The notes under the pieces were generated by a model, which had not been told where the DNA came from, ran no database searches, and was given only the letters and a program-made list of their open reading frames with translations. Shown piece after piece: positions 45,190 through 51,805 of a DNA stretch of 64,000 nucleotides. The stretch spans positions 17,678-81,677 of the forward strand of contig VHCG01000010.1 in assembly GCA_016871805.1 (NCBI GenBank), read 5' to 3'. The position numbers and the translations under genes were made by a program. The stretch's first letter is position 1. Every line of letters starts with the position of its first letter. This DNA is from Verrucomicrobiota bacterium. GTDB lineage: Bacteria > Verrucomicrobiota > Verrucomicrobiia > Limisphaerales > UBA9464.

Positions 45190-45941
45190 GGAGAGGGGCG
45201 GGGTTGCGCCGATGGCTTCCGGGATCCCGGGCTTTCCCACGAGACGATCCGGCCGTCGTCCATGTGGGCGATCGCATCCGCAAAATGGTACACCCGCGTG
45301 TCGTGGGTCACGACAATCACCGCCCGGTCCGGATGCACTGCGGCGGTGGCGAGCAGGGACATGACGGACTCGCCCGAGGCGTGGTCGAGGGCGGCCGTCG
45401 GTTCGTCGCAGATGATGAGTCGTGGCTCGTGGATCAGCGCCCGGGCGAGAGCCACCCGCTGCTGCTGTCCGCCCGACAGCTCGCGGGGATGGGCTTCCAG
45501 ACGATTTCCCAACCCCAGCCGATCCAACAGCTCTCCGGCGCGACGGAGCGCCTCGCGTCGGGGGACTCCGGCGGTCAGGAGCGGCAAGGCCGCGTTCTGA
45601 GCCGCGGTCAGTGCCGCCAGCAGATTGTACTGCTGGAAGACGAACCCAAGGTTGTGGCGTCGGAACAGCGTCTGGTTCTCCGACGAGAGGTCGGCGGTGG
45701 ACCGGCCGAACACCTCGACCCTTCCGGCCGAGGGCGACAGGAGGCCGGCGATCAGCGAGATGAGCGTGGTCTTGCCGCAGCCGCTGGGGCCCACGATGAA
45801 CGACAGCTTCCCGAGGTCGCCGGTGAACTCCACGCCGCGCAGCACTTCCGTGCGGGCTTCGCCCTCTCCGAAATGCTTGTACACCCCGGTGCAGCGGACG
45901 GCCGGGGACCTGGATCCTGGGGTCTCAGGGACGGGGTTCAT
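45186..45941 (-). CDS. ABC transporter ATPase (MacB/LolD/DevA-like)
   Basis: 251 residues. Walker A IVGPSGCGKTTL, Q-loop FVFQQYNLL, signature ELSGGQQQRVALARAL, Walker B LIICDEPTAALD and switch His in VVTHDTRVYHFAD. The Q-QYNL and H-loop fit the subgroup that pairs with FtsX/MacB-type permeases to drive export or extrusion of lipoproteins or small amphipathic molecules. Coupled on both sides by ATGA overlaps: to the permease gene upstream and the adaptor gene downstream. Confidence 0.93.
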   Translation of the reverse strand: MNPVPETPGSRSPAVRCTGVYKHFGEGEARTEVLRGVEFTGDLGKLSFIVGPSGCGKTTLISLIAGLLSPSAGRVEVFGRSTADLSSENQTLFRRHNLGFVFQQYNLLAALTAAQNAALPLLTAGVPRREALRRAGELLDRLGLGNRLEAHPRELSGGQQQRVALARALIHEPRLIICDEPTAALDHASGESVMSLLATAAVHPDRAVIVVTHDTRVYHFADAIAHMDDGRIVSWESPGSRKPSAQPRPSP

Positions 45942-47071
45942 CGGAACACGCTGGCCGGTTCGAGCCGTTGCACCTGGCGGAAGCTTAGGACCACGGCCCC
46001 TCCGGTGACGATGGCGAGGGAGAGACAGGTCCAGACCGCCACCCAGACGGGCAGGTAGAGCCCACGCAGGAAAGGCTGCTGGCGCATCAGTTCGCAGACC
46101 GCCGCGGCCAGTCCGGATCCGATGCACGAGCCGAGGAAGAGAATCAGCCCTGCTTGGGCCGCCATCATCCAGCCCAGCTGTGTGTGGGTTGTGCCCACCA
46201 CCTTGAGCATAGCGAGGGAACGGGCGTTCTCCTTGACGAACATGAGGAAGGTCTGACCCGTGATCGCGGCACCGACGACAAGTCCTATGGCGATCGTCAC
46301 CATGAACAGCATCGGCACCCCCTGGCTGCCGTAGAACCACATTGCATCCCGGGCGAACCCGTCGGTCGTCCGGGCGCGGAGCCGGGTGCGTTCCGCGATC
46401 CGGAGGCACACCTCGTCCGGAGCCTCGCCGGGCTTCGAGCGGGCGAGGATGAAGGTGGTGCTGCGTTCCTCGGCGACGTTCAGCTGAGCGGCGGTCGTGC
46501 GGCTGGTGTGGAGCAGGGGAAGGCCGGTGAAGGGCGGGGAGGCGTCACTGATCCCGACGACCCGGAGCGTCCGGTTGTGGATCTGGATCGTCTTCCCAAG
46601 GCTCGGCGGTTCCCCGGGGAAGAACAGCGAGAATCCGCCGGGATCGATCAGCACCGTATCCCGCTCGCGGACCGACTCGGCCTTTCCAAGGCGCATGCGT
46701 CGGGGCAGTCCGACCAGGCTCGAGTCCTCGACTCCGAGGAGACACACCGTGCTGAGCTTTCCACCCCGGGTGCGGGCGAGGGTGTCGATCTTCAGCAGGG
46801 GCATGGCCCACGCGACTCCCGGGGTCCCCCGGACCGTGTGGAGGGCGATGTCCCGGACCGGCTTCGCCTGGTCGAAGCATTCCACATCCGGTTCCGTCAC
46901 CCACAGGTTGGCCTCCTCGACATCCCGGATCTGCGAGGCGGTCATGAGCAGGATGGAGGACAGGATGGCCGCCTGGTTCTGCATCAGGAACACCGCGAGG
47001 GCGACGGCGACGATCATGGCGCCGAACTTGGCCCGGTCGTGCCGAAGCATGAGGAGGCCGAGCCAGTTCAT
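45938..47071 (-). CDS. FtsX-like ABC permease (DevC/MacB type)
   Basis: 377 residues, MNWLGLLMLRHDRAKFGAMI. One N-terminal helix, a large periplasmic domain of about 210 residues (with VEDSSLVGLPRRMRLG and GISDASPPFTGLPLL), then three helices at the C terminus (FMVTIAIGLVVGAAITG, QAGLILFLGSCIGSGLAAAV, VAVWTCLSLAIVTGG). This is the 4-helix FtsX/MacB topology, forming a mechanotransmission pump with the ATPase and adaptor. Coupled to tetR upstream and ATPase downstream. Confidence 0.9.
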   Translation of the reverse strand: MNWLGLLMLRHDRAKFGAMIVAVALAVFLMQNQAAILSSILLMTASQIRDVEEANLWVTEPDVECFDQAKPVRDIALHTVRGTPGVAWAMPLLKIDTLARTRGGKLSTVCLLGVEDSSLVGLPRRMRLGKAESVRERDTVLIDPGGFSLFFPGEPPSLGKTIQIHNRTLRVVGISDASPPFTGLPLLHTSRTTAAQLNVAEERSTTFILARSKPGEAPDEVCLRIAERTRLRARTTDGFARDAMWFYGSQGVPMLFMVTIAIGLVVGAAITGQTFLMFVKENARSLAMLKVVGTTHTQLGWMMAAQAGLILFLGSCIGSGLAAAVCELMRQQPFLRGLYLPVWVAVWTCLSLAIVTGGAVVLSFRQVQRLEPASVFR

Positions 47072-47706
47072 CTCCGGATCCTTCGTGGCTGGGCTCCTGC
47101 GTCCGCGACACGGCAGATGGACTGGTCGAGGAAGGCAAGGAAGACCGTCACGGTTGTATCGATGTCGACCTTCCGATCGAAGCACAGCCGGAGCAGCAGT
47201 CCGTCGAACGCCGAGAGGATGATCCGGGCCGTCTCGGTCGGTCGCAGACCGGCAGGGGTCTTTCCGAGGCGTTGGGACTCTGTCACCAGGTCCGCGAGGC
47301 GGCCCTCGAAGGCCCGGTAGGAATCCCGCAACGAGCGGGCGACCGCAGGGCTCCGTGCCGCCTCGGCGAGGGTTTCGACCCACAGGTTCAGGAATCCGTC
47401 CTGATGGAGCTCCCGGAGACCGATCTCTGCCAGGTGACGCAGCGCCGGCACGAGTCCCTCGCCGACCGGAATCTCGGCCAGCCGCTGCTCCCAGCGGATG
47501 CGGTCTGCCTCCACCATGGCGGTGATGATCGCCTCCTTCGACTCGAAGTAGCGGTAGACCGATCCGGGGCTCATCCCGGCCGCCGCACAGATTTCCTTCA
47601 TCGAGCTCCCGTGGAAGCCCTCCCTCGCAAAGCACCCGGCCGCCGCCCGCAGGATCCGCTCCCGCTTCTCTGCGTGGTCGTGGTTCAGGATTCCTGCAGG
47701 TCGCAT
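47068..47706 (-). CDS. TetR/AcrR-family repressor of the efflux operon
   Basis: 212 residues. N-terminal helix-turn-helix: ILRAAAGCFAREGFHGSSMK followed by EICAAAGMSPGSVYRYFESK, the standard TetR pattern. The C-terminal ligand/dimer domain is all-helical with no obvious ligand. Coupled by ATGA to the permease gene. A near-palindromic site lies between its start codon and the upstream DNA, as expected of an autoregulated repressor controlling the whole operon. Confidence 0.93.
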   Translation of the reverse strand: MRPAGILNHDHAEKRERILRAAAGCFAREGFHGSSMKEICAAAGMSPGSVYRYFESKEAIITAMVEADRIRWEQRLAEIPVGEGLVPALRHLAEIGLRELHQDGFLNLWVETLAEAARSPAVARSLRDSYRAFEGRLADLVTESQRLGKTPAGLRPTETARIILSAFDGLLLRLCFDRKVDIDTTVTVFLAFLDQSICRVADAGAQPRRIRR

Positions 47707-47711
47707 AGACG

Positions 47712-47729
47712 CGAACGAACGTTCATTCG
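47712..47729. promoter_or_regulatory. putative TetR operator
   Basis: CGAACGAACGTTCATTCG: an 18-bp near-palindrome (central GAACGTTC perfect, one mismatched pair, outer CGAA/TTCG) 5 nt before the tetR start. It resembles the TGAATGAACGTTCATTCA-type boxes known for TetR/AcrR regulators of efflux genes. A TTGACG (47741-47746, minus-strand sense) could be the -35 element, making the site overlap the -10 region. Confidence 0.65.
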
Positions 47730-47870
47730 TATCACTTCCCCGTCAATCACCGGGGTGGGGAGTCTGTCGGAGTTCAGGGTCCGTTTCAGTGCCGAGGTTC
47801 CATCCTCATGCCGAGGTGTTCCGGAAGGTTTGCTTTGCCTCGGCGGGGTGGGTTCGACGGTAATCGTCGC

Positions 47871-48977
47871 GTGGACCCTTGGTATCGGATCGCCAACGTG
47901 GATGAGGTGGACTCACCGACGCTCCTGATCTTCCCGGAGCGGGTGGAGGAGAACCTGCGCCGGATGATCGCGACCGCCGGGGGGGCGCATCGGCTGCGTC
48001 CCCATGTGAAGACCCACAAACTACCCCAGGTGCTCGCACTGCAGATCGCCCGCGGGATCACTCGGTTCAAGGCGGCGACGATCGCGGAGGCCGAGATGTG
48101 TGGGATGGGGGGCGCCGTGGAGGTGCTGCTCGCATACCCGATGGTCGGACCCAACCCGAGACGGCTGGTGGCGCTCGTCCGGGAGTATCCGGACACCCGG
48201 TTCCAGGGCGTTGTGGATCATCCGTCGGGGGTCACAGCGCTGTCCCGGGCGGCAGTTGAGGCTGGGGTTGAGATTGAGGTCCTGCTCGATCTCAACGTGG
48301 GCATGGACCGGACCGGCATTCTGCCTGGGGATGAGGCGTTCGACCTGTATGCGTCCCTCACCCGGACACCGGGACTCCGACCCGGTGGCCTGCATGCCTA
48401 TGACGGGCACCTGTACCAGGCCGACCGCGCTGTACGACGCGAGGCGATGGCGGGAGCCTTCGATCGGATCTGGCGGCTGGAATCGCGGTTGAAGGCCGCG
48501 GGATTCCCCGTCCCCCGTATTGTGGCCAGCGGCACCCCCACGACACCACTCATGGCGGATCACCCGGGGGTGGAACTTGGGGCTGGAACAACCGTGTTGT
48601 GGGACTTTGGTCAGGCGGAGACCTGTCCGGACATGGACTACCTTGCCGCCGCGGTGCTCCTGACCCGGGTCATCAGCCGTCCGACCGCGAACCGGATCAC
48701 TCTCGACCTGGGGCACAAGGCCGTCGCCAGCGAGATGCCCCATCCGAGGGTCAGGTTCTTCGGACTCGAGGACGCCATTCCGGCGATGCACAGCGAGGAG
48801 CACCTGGTGCTCGAGTCGCCGCGCGCCGACGCCTTCCCCGTGGGCACCGCCGTCTATGGCATTCCTCGACATGTGTGTCCAACCGTCGCCCTGCACAGCG
48901 AGGTGATGGTGGTCCGTGGGCACCGGGCCGTGGAGACTTGGCCTGTCGTGGCCCGGGCCCGTAGGATCACCCTCTGA
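47871..48977 (+). CDS. D-threonine aldolase/D-serine dehydratase-like PLP enzyme
   Basis: 368 residues with GTG start 47871. Fold-type III (alanine-racemase-like) enzyme: the family opening WYRIANVDEVDSPTLLIFPE, the PLP lysine in RPHVKTHK (about Lys47), and later GGLHAYDGHLYQ, SGTPTTPLMA, GAGTTVLWDFG and metal-site text HSEEHLVLESP toward the end. The pattern fits D-threonine aldolase or eukaryote-type D-serine dehydratase, which use Mn or Zn. The frame is open 21 codons further upstream (47808) but that part is Arg/Gly-rich and non-homologous. It precedes an M19 dipeptidase by 21 bp, so the pair may process D-residue-containing peptides. Confidence 0.82.
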   Translation: MDPWYRIANVDEVDSPTLLIFPERVEENLRRMIATAGGAHRLRPHVKTHKLPQVLALQIARGITRFKAATIAEAEMCGMGGAVEVLLAYPMVGPNPRRLVALVREYPDTRFQGVVDHPSGVTALSRAAVEAGVEIEVLLDLNVGMDRTGILPGDEAFDLYASLTRTPGLRPGGLHAYDGHLYQADRAVRREAMAGAFDRIWRLESRLKAAGFPVPRIVASGTPTTPLMADHPGVELGAGTTVLWDFGQAETCPDMDYLAAAVLLTRVISRPTANRITLDLGHKAVASEMPHPRVRFFGLEDAIPAMHSEEHLVLESPRADAFPVGTAVYGIPRHVCPTVALHSEVMVVRGHRAVETWPVVARARRITL

Positions 48978-48998
48978 ACCCGAATCTGGAATCTCCGC

Positions 48999-50072
48999 AT
49001 GAGCCGCCCCCTGATCTTCGATGCGCATCTCGACCTGTCGATGAATGCGCAGGACTTCAACCGTGACCTCCGCTGGACCCAGGAGCGGCTGCGTCGACGG
49101 GAACTGGGCATGACCGACCAGGTGTTCCGGTCCCGGTCGACCGTCTGCTTCCCGGAGATGCGACGGGGCCGGGTGGGTCTGTGCGTGGCGACACAGATCG
49201 CGCGGTCGGTTGGCTCCTTCCACCGACTGCCTGGCTGGTTCAGTCCGGAACAGGCCTGGGCCCACACCCAGGGACAGTTGGCCTGGTATCGGGAGATGGA
49301 GGCGGTGGGAGAGATGGCCCAGATCCGGAACCGATCCCAGCTGGACGCGCATCTGGACCTGTGGTCGGACGGTCAGGAGGCCCATCCGATCGGATACATA
49401 CTGAGCCTGGAAGGAGCCGATTCCATCGTCTCACCGCGGCATCTGGAACGGGCCTTCCAGGACGGACTCCGGGCGGTGGGCCCGGTCCACTACGGCCCGG
49501 GGGTCCATGGGATGGGAACGGATGCCGAGGGGCCGTTGACCCCGCGGGGACGGGATCTGCTGCGTCAGATGCAGGAGCTTGGGATCATTCTCGACGCCAC
49601 CCATCTGTGCGACGAGAGCTTCTGGGATGCGATGAAGCACTTCGAGGGACCGGTCTGGGCGAGCCATTCCAACTGCCGGGCGTTGGTCCACTGGAACCGT
49701 CAGTTCTCGGACGATCAGATCCGGGAGCTGGTGCACCGCGGAACGGTAATCGGGATGGCATTCGATGCGATCATGATGGTCGATGGCTGGGCGCATCACC
49801 GGTCGAAGCCGCAGGACTTCCAGCTCCGGATCGAGCGGATCTGCGACCACATCGACCACATCTGCCAGATTGCGGGCCATGCCCGGGCCGTGGGAATCGG
49901 GTCGGATCTCGATGGCGGTTTCGGGACGGAGCAGACCCCGATGGATCTGGACAGCATCGCGGACCTGCAGTCGCTGTCGGGACTGCTCTCGGCCCGGGGC
50001 TACTCTGCCGAGGACGTCGAGGGCATCCTGCACGGGAACTTCGTCGCGTTCCTGCGCCGGGTGTGGCGGTGA
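48999..50072 (+). CDS. membrane dipeptidase-like hydrolase (peptidase M19)
   Basis: 357 residues, MSRPLIFDAHLDL. Amidohydrolase-fold renal dipeptidase family: first zinc site HLD (His10, Asp12), bridging glutamate in YILSLEGADS, then His in ILDATHLCDES and ASHSNCRA, and the aspartate in IGSDLDGGFG. Family members hydrolyse dipeptides with a C-terminal D- or L-residue (for example L-Ala-D-residue dipeptides of cell-wall origin). No signal peptide, so cytoplasmic. Paired with the D-threonine aldolase-like gene upstream. Confidence 0.9.
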   Translation: MSRPLIFDAHLDLSMNAQDFNRDLRWTQERLRRRELGMTDQVFRSRSTVCFPEMRRGRVGLCVATQIARSVGSFHRLPGWFSPEQAWAHTQGQLAWYREMEAVGEMAQIRNRSQLDAHLDLWSDGQEAHPIGYILSLEGADSIVSPRHLERAFQDGLRAVGPVHYGPGVHGMGTDAEGPLTPRGRDLLRQMQELGIILDATHLCDESFWDAMKHFEGPVWASHSNCRALVHWNRQFSDDQIRELVHRGTVIGMAFDAIMMVDGWAHHRSKPQDFQLRIERICDHIDHICQIAGHARAVGIGSDLDGGFGTEQTPMDLDSIADLQSLSGLLSARGYSAEDVEGILHGNFVAFLRRVWR

Positions 50073-50080
50073 GGGACCTG

Positions 50081-50098
50081 CCTGACGGAATCGTCAGG
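50081..50098. terminator. hairpin between convergent dipeptidase and small gene
   Basis: CCTGACG, GAAT loop, CGTCAGG: 7-bp perfect stem located between the stops of the M19 gene (plus) and the 95-residue gene (minus). No T-run on either side, so it is a weak terminator candidate. Confidence 0.45.
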
Positions 50099-50105
50099 AA
50101 GGATG

Positions 50106-50393
50106 TCAGTTCTGGTCCGGACGATGTCGCTGGAGGCCGACCTCCTGGGCGATGTCGTCAAACTCCTCGGAGCTGACCTCATGGAGCTGCTTGCCGCGGC
50201 GGGCGAGCTTCTCGTTGATCTTGATGGCCTTCTCGGTCATGACCTCATGGGTTTCCTGGGATCCCCCCACGAGGGCGAAATTCGGTCCAGTAGTGACCCT
50301 CTTGTGCCCGTCGGAGTCGAGTCCGACCCCCAGCAGGACGGCCTTTCCGTCCTTGGGTTTGCCGCCGGACTCCTTCTTCTTGGGCTTGGCCAT
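50106..50393 (-). CDS. small conserved-looking protein of unknown function
   Basis: 95 residues from MAKPKKKESGGKPKDG. A basic head is followed by a compact globular part: VLLGVGLDSDGHKRVTTGP, NFALVGGSQETHEVMTEKA, KINEKLARRGKQLHEVSSEEF. The text reads as a folded, helix-rich protein without signal or membrane helix. I recall similar short proteins annotated as hypothetical in related phyla, but no family name or function. The ATG at 50393 is preferred to a TTG two codons upstream. Convergent with the M19 gene. Confidence 0.65.
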   Translation of the reverse strand: MAKPKKKESGGKPKDGKAVLLGVGLDSDGHKRVTTGPNFALVGGSQETHEVMTEKAIKINEKLARRGKQLHEVSSEEFDDIAQEVGLQRHRPDQN

Positions 50394-50573
50394 GGGCAAA
50401 GCCTACGGGGGTGCGTCCGTCGGGCAAGCGCAACCCTTGGATCCCGTCGGCCCGAGGGGCTTCGGACTACCGGTGTTGTCGCGCACGAGCGGGATCAAGG
50501 GCCTGGAGAACCGCGTTGCGGGACCGAATGACCTTGCCCAGTCAAGCGATCATTTGTTACTCCTTCGCGCGTC

Positions 50574-51329
50574 ATGGCAGCCATCGGGCGATTCCAGAAG
50601 GGTGAGGATATTTTCTACGCCAAGGTCGTGGACGGGGAACTGTTCCGGCTGATCGGCGACGTTTTCGGATCCCCTTCCTTCGAGAAGAAGCCCACGCCGC
50701 TCAAGGGCGTCAAGACCCTGGTGCCGGTCGTGCCCTCCAAGGTCATCGCAGTGGGCCTGAACTACGCCGACCACGCCCGTGAGACCGGCAAGCCACTGCC
50801 CAAGGAGCCGCTCTTCTGGTTGAAGGCCCCGACGTCACTGATTCCGGACGGCGCCAAGATTGAAATTCCGTTCGGCAACCATCGGACCGACTTCGAGGCC
50901 GAGCTGGCCATTGTGATCGGTCGCCGGATGCGCAACGTGACCCCGGCGGCGGCCGCCCGGTACATCTTCGGCTACACGGCCGCTCAGGACATCACCGACC
51001 GCACGATCCAGAACGCCGAGAGCCAGTGGGCCCGGTCGAAGTCGTTCGACACCTTCACCCCACTGGGGCCCTACATCGAGAACAAGATCGATCCGCACGA
51101 TCTCAACATCCAGCTCTTCCAGAACGGTCAGCTGCGGCAGAACAGCAATACCAGCCAGCTGATCTTCAACTGCTTCAACATTGTCAGTTTCGTCTCCACG
51201 AACATGACGATGCTCCCCGGGGACATCATCCTAACGGGAACTCCGAGCGGCATCGGACCGATCGAGTCGGGCGACCGGCTCGAGGTGCGGATCCAGGGGC
51301 TCGCTCCGCTGGTGAACACGGTGAAATGA
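50574..51329 (+). CDS. fumarylacetoacetate hydrolase-family protein
   Basis: 251 residues. FAH-fold metal-dependent C-C hydrolase/isomerase or decarboxylase: a short N-terminal region, then KVIAVGLNYADHARETGK, FWLKAPTSLIPDGAKIEIP, the metal triad in FEAELAIVIGRRM with the following acidic GYTAAQDITDRT, and the end GDIILTGTPSGIGPIESGDRL. Family members cleave 2,4-diketo-acids or act in homoprotocatechuate-type degradation; no pathway genes are nearby. Its stop overlaps the start of a small anchored protein (ATGA). Confidence 0.9.
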   Translation: MAAIGRFQKGEDIFYAKVVDGELFRLIGDVFGSPSFEKKPTPLKGVKTLVPVVPSKVIAVGLNYADHARETGKPLPKEPLFWLKAPTSLIPDGAKIEIPFGNHRTDFEAELAIVIGRRMRNVTPAAAARYIFGYTAAQDITDRTIQNAESQWARSKSFDTFTPLGPYIENKIDPHDLNIQLFQNGQLRQNSNTSQLIFNCFNIVSFVSTNMTMLPGDIILTGTPSGIGPIESGDRLEVRIQGLAPLVNTVK

Positions 51330-51778
51330 GGCGGCTTCCGCTCGTCGCGGCACTCCCGAGGCTTCGATGGCGGGTTGGATTGGTGGTTCTGTGCGCGGCA
51401 GCCGCCTCCGTTCTCTGGAGTCGGGGTTGGACCCAGTCACGACGCCAAGTGCTGGTTGCGGCGATGTTCCAGGACCCTTCGGCGATGGTTCTCGAACTTC
51501 CAGGTGCGCACGCCTCCATCCGGCGGACCCAGCTGAAGGACAACATTGAGGCTGGGTTGATCACCTTGGGCGACGGCGCCCGGGTCCGGTACTGGTTCTG
51601 TTCCCATCACCTCGTCGAGGGAGGGGATCTGGGAGCCCCCCTCTTCCGGTTACCGGATGGATCCAACCTCTGGATGGACGGCTACTTCTGCTGCGAGATA
51701 GATCCGCCGGAGGACTCCTTGGTCTCGGTCGTCGCCCTACGCTCCTTTGCCGAGGCGATGGACGGACAGAGTCCCTAG
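51326..51778 (+). CDS. small signal-anchored protein of unknown function
   Basis: 150 residues, overlapping the stop of the FAH-family gene by ATGA, which supports expression. One N-terminal hydrophobic helix (VGLVVLCAAAASVLW) then a soluble domain with WFCSHHLVEGGDLGAPLF and WMDGYFCCEIDPPEDS. A triad of Cys (FCS, FCC) and paired His could bind metal. No family is recognised; any link with the hydrolase is inferred from coupling only. Confidence 0.6.
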   Translation: MRRLPLVAALPRLRWRVGLVVLCAAAASVLWSRGWTQSRRQVLVAAMFQDPSAMVLELPGAHASIRRTQLKDNIEAGLITLGDGARVRYWFCSHHLVEGGDLGAPLFRLPDGSNLWMDGYFCCEIDPPEDSLVSVVALRSFAEAMDGQSP

Positions 51779-51805
51779 GCCACCGGCGAAGCGGGTGAAT
51801 CCCAC

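Noticed and set aside
50081..50098. CCTGACG/CGTCAGG hairpin as a strong intrinsic terminator
   Set aside because: No T-run on either strand; kept only as a weak candidate.
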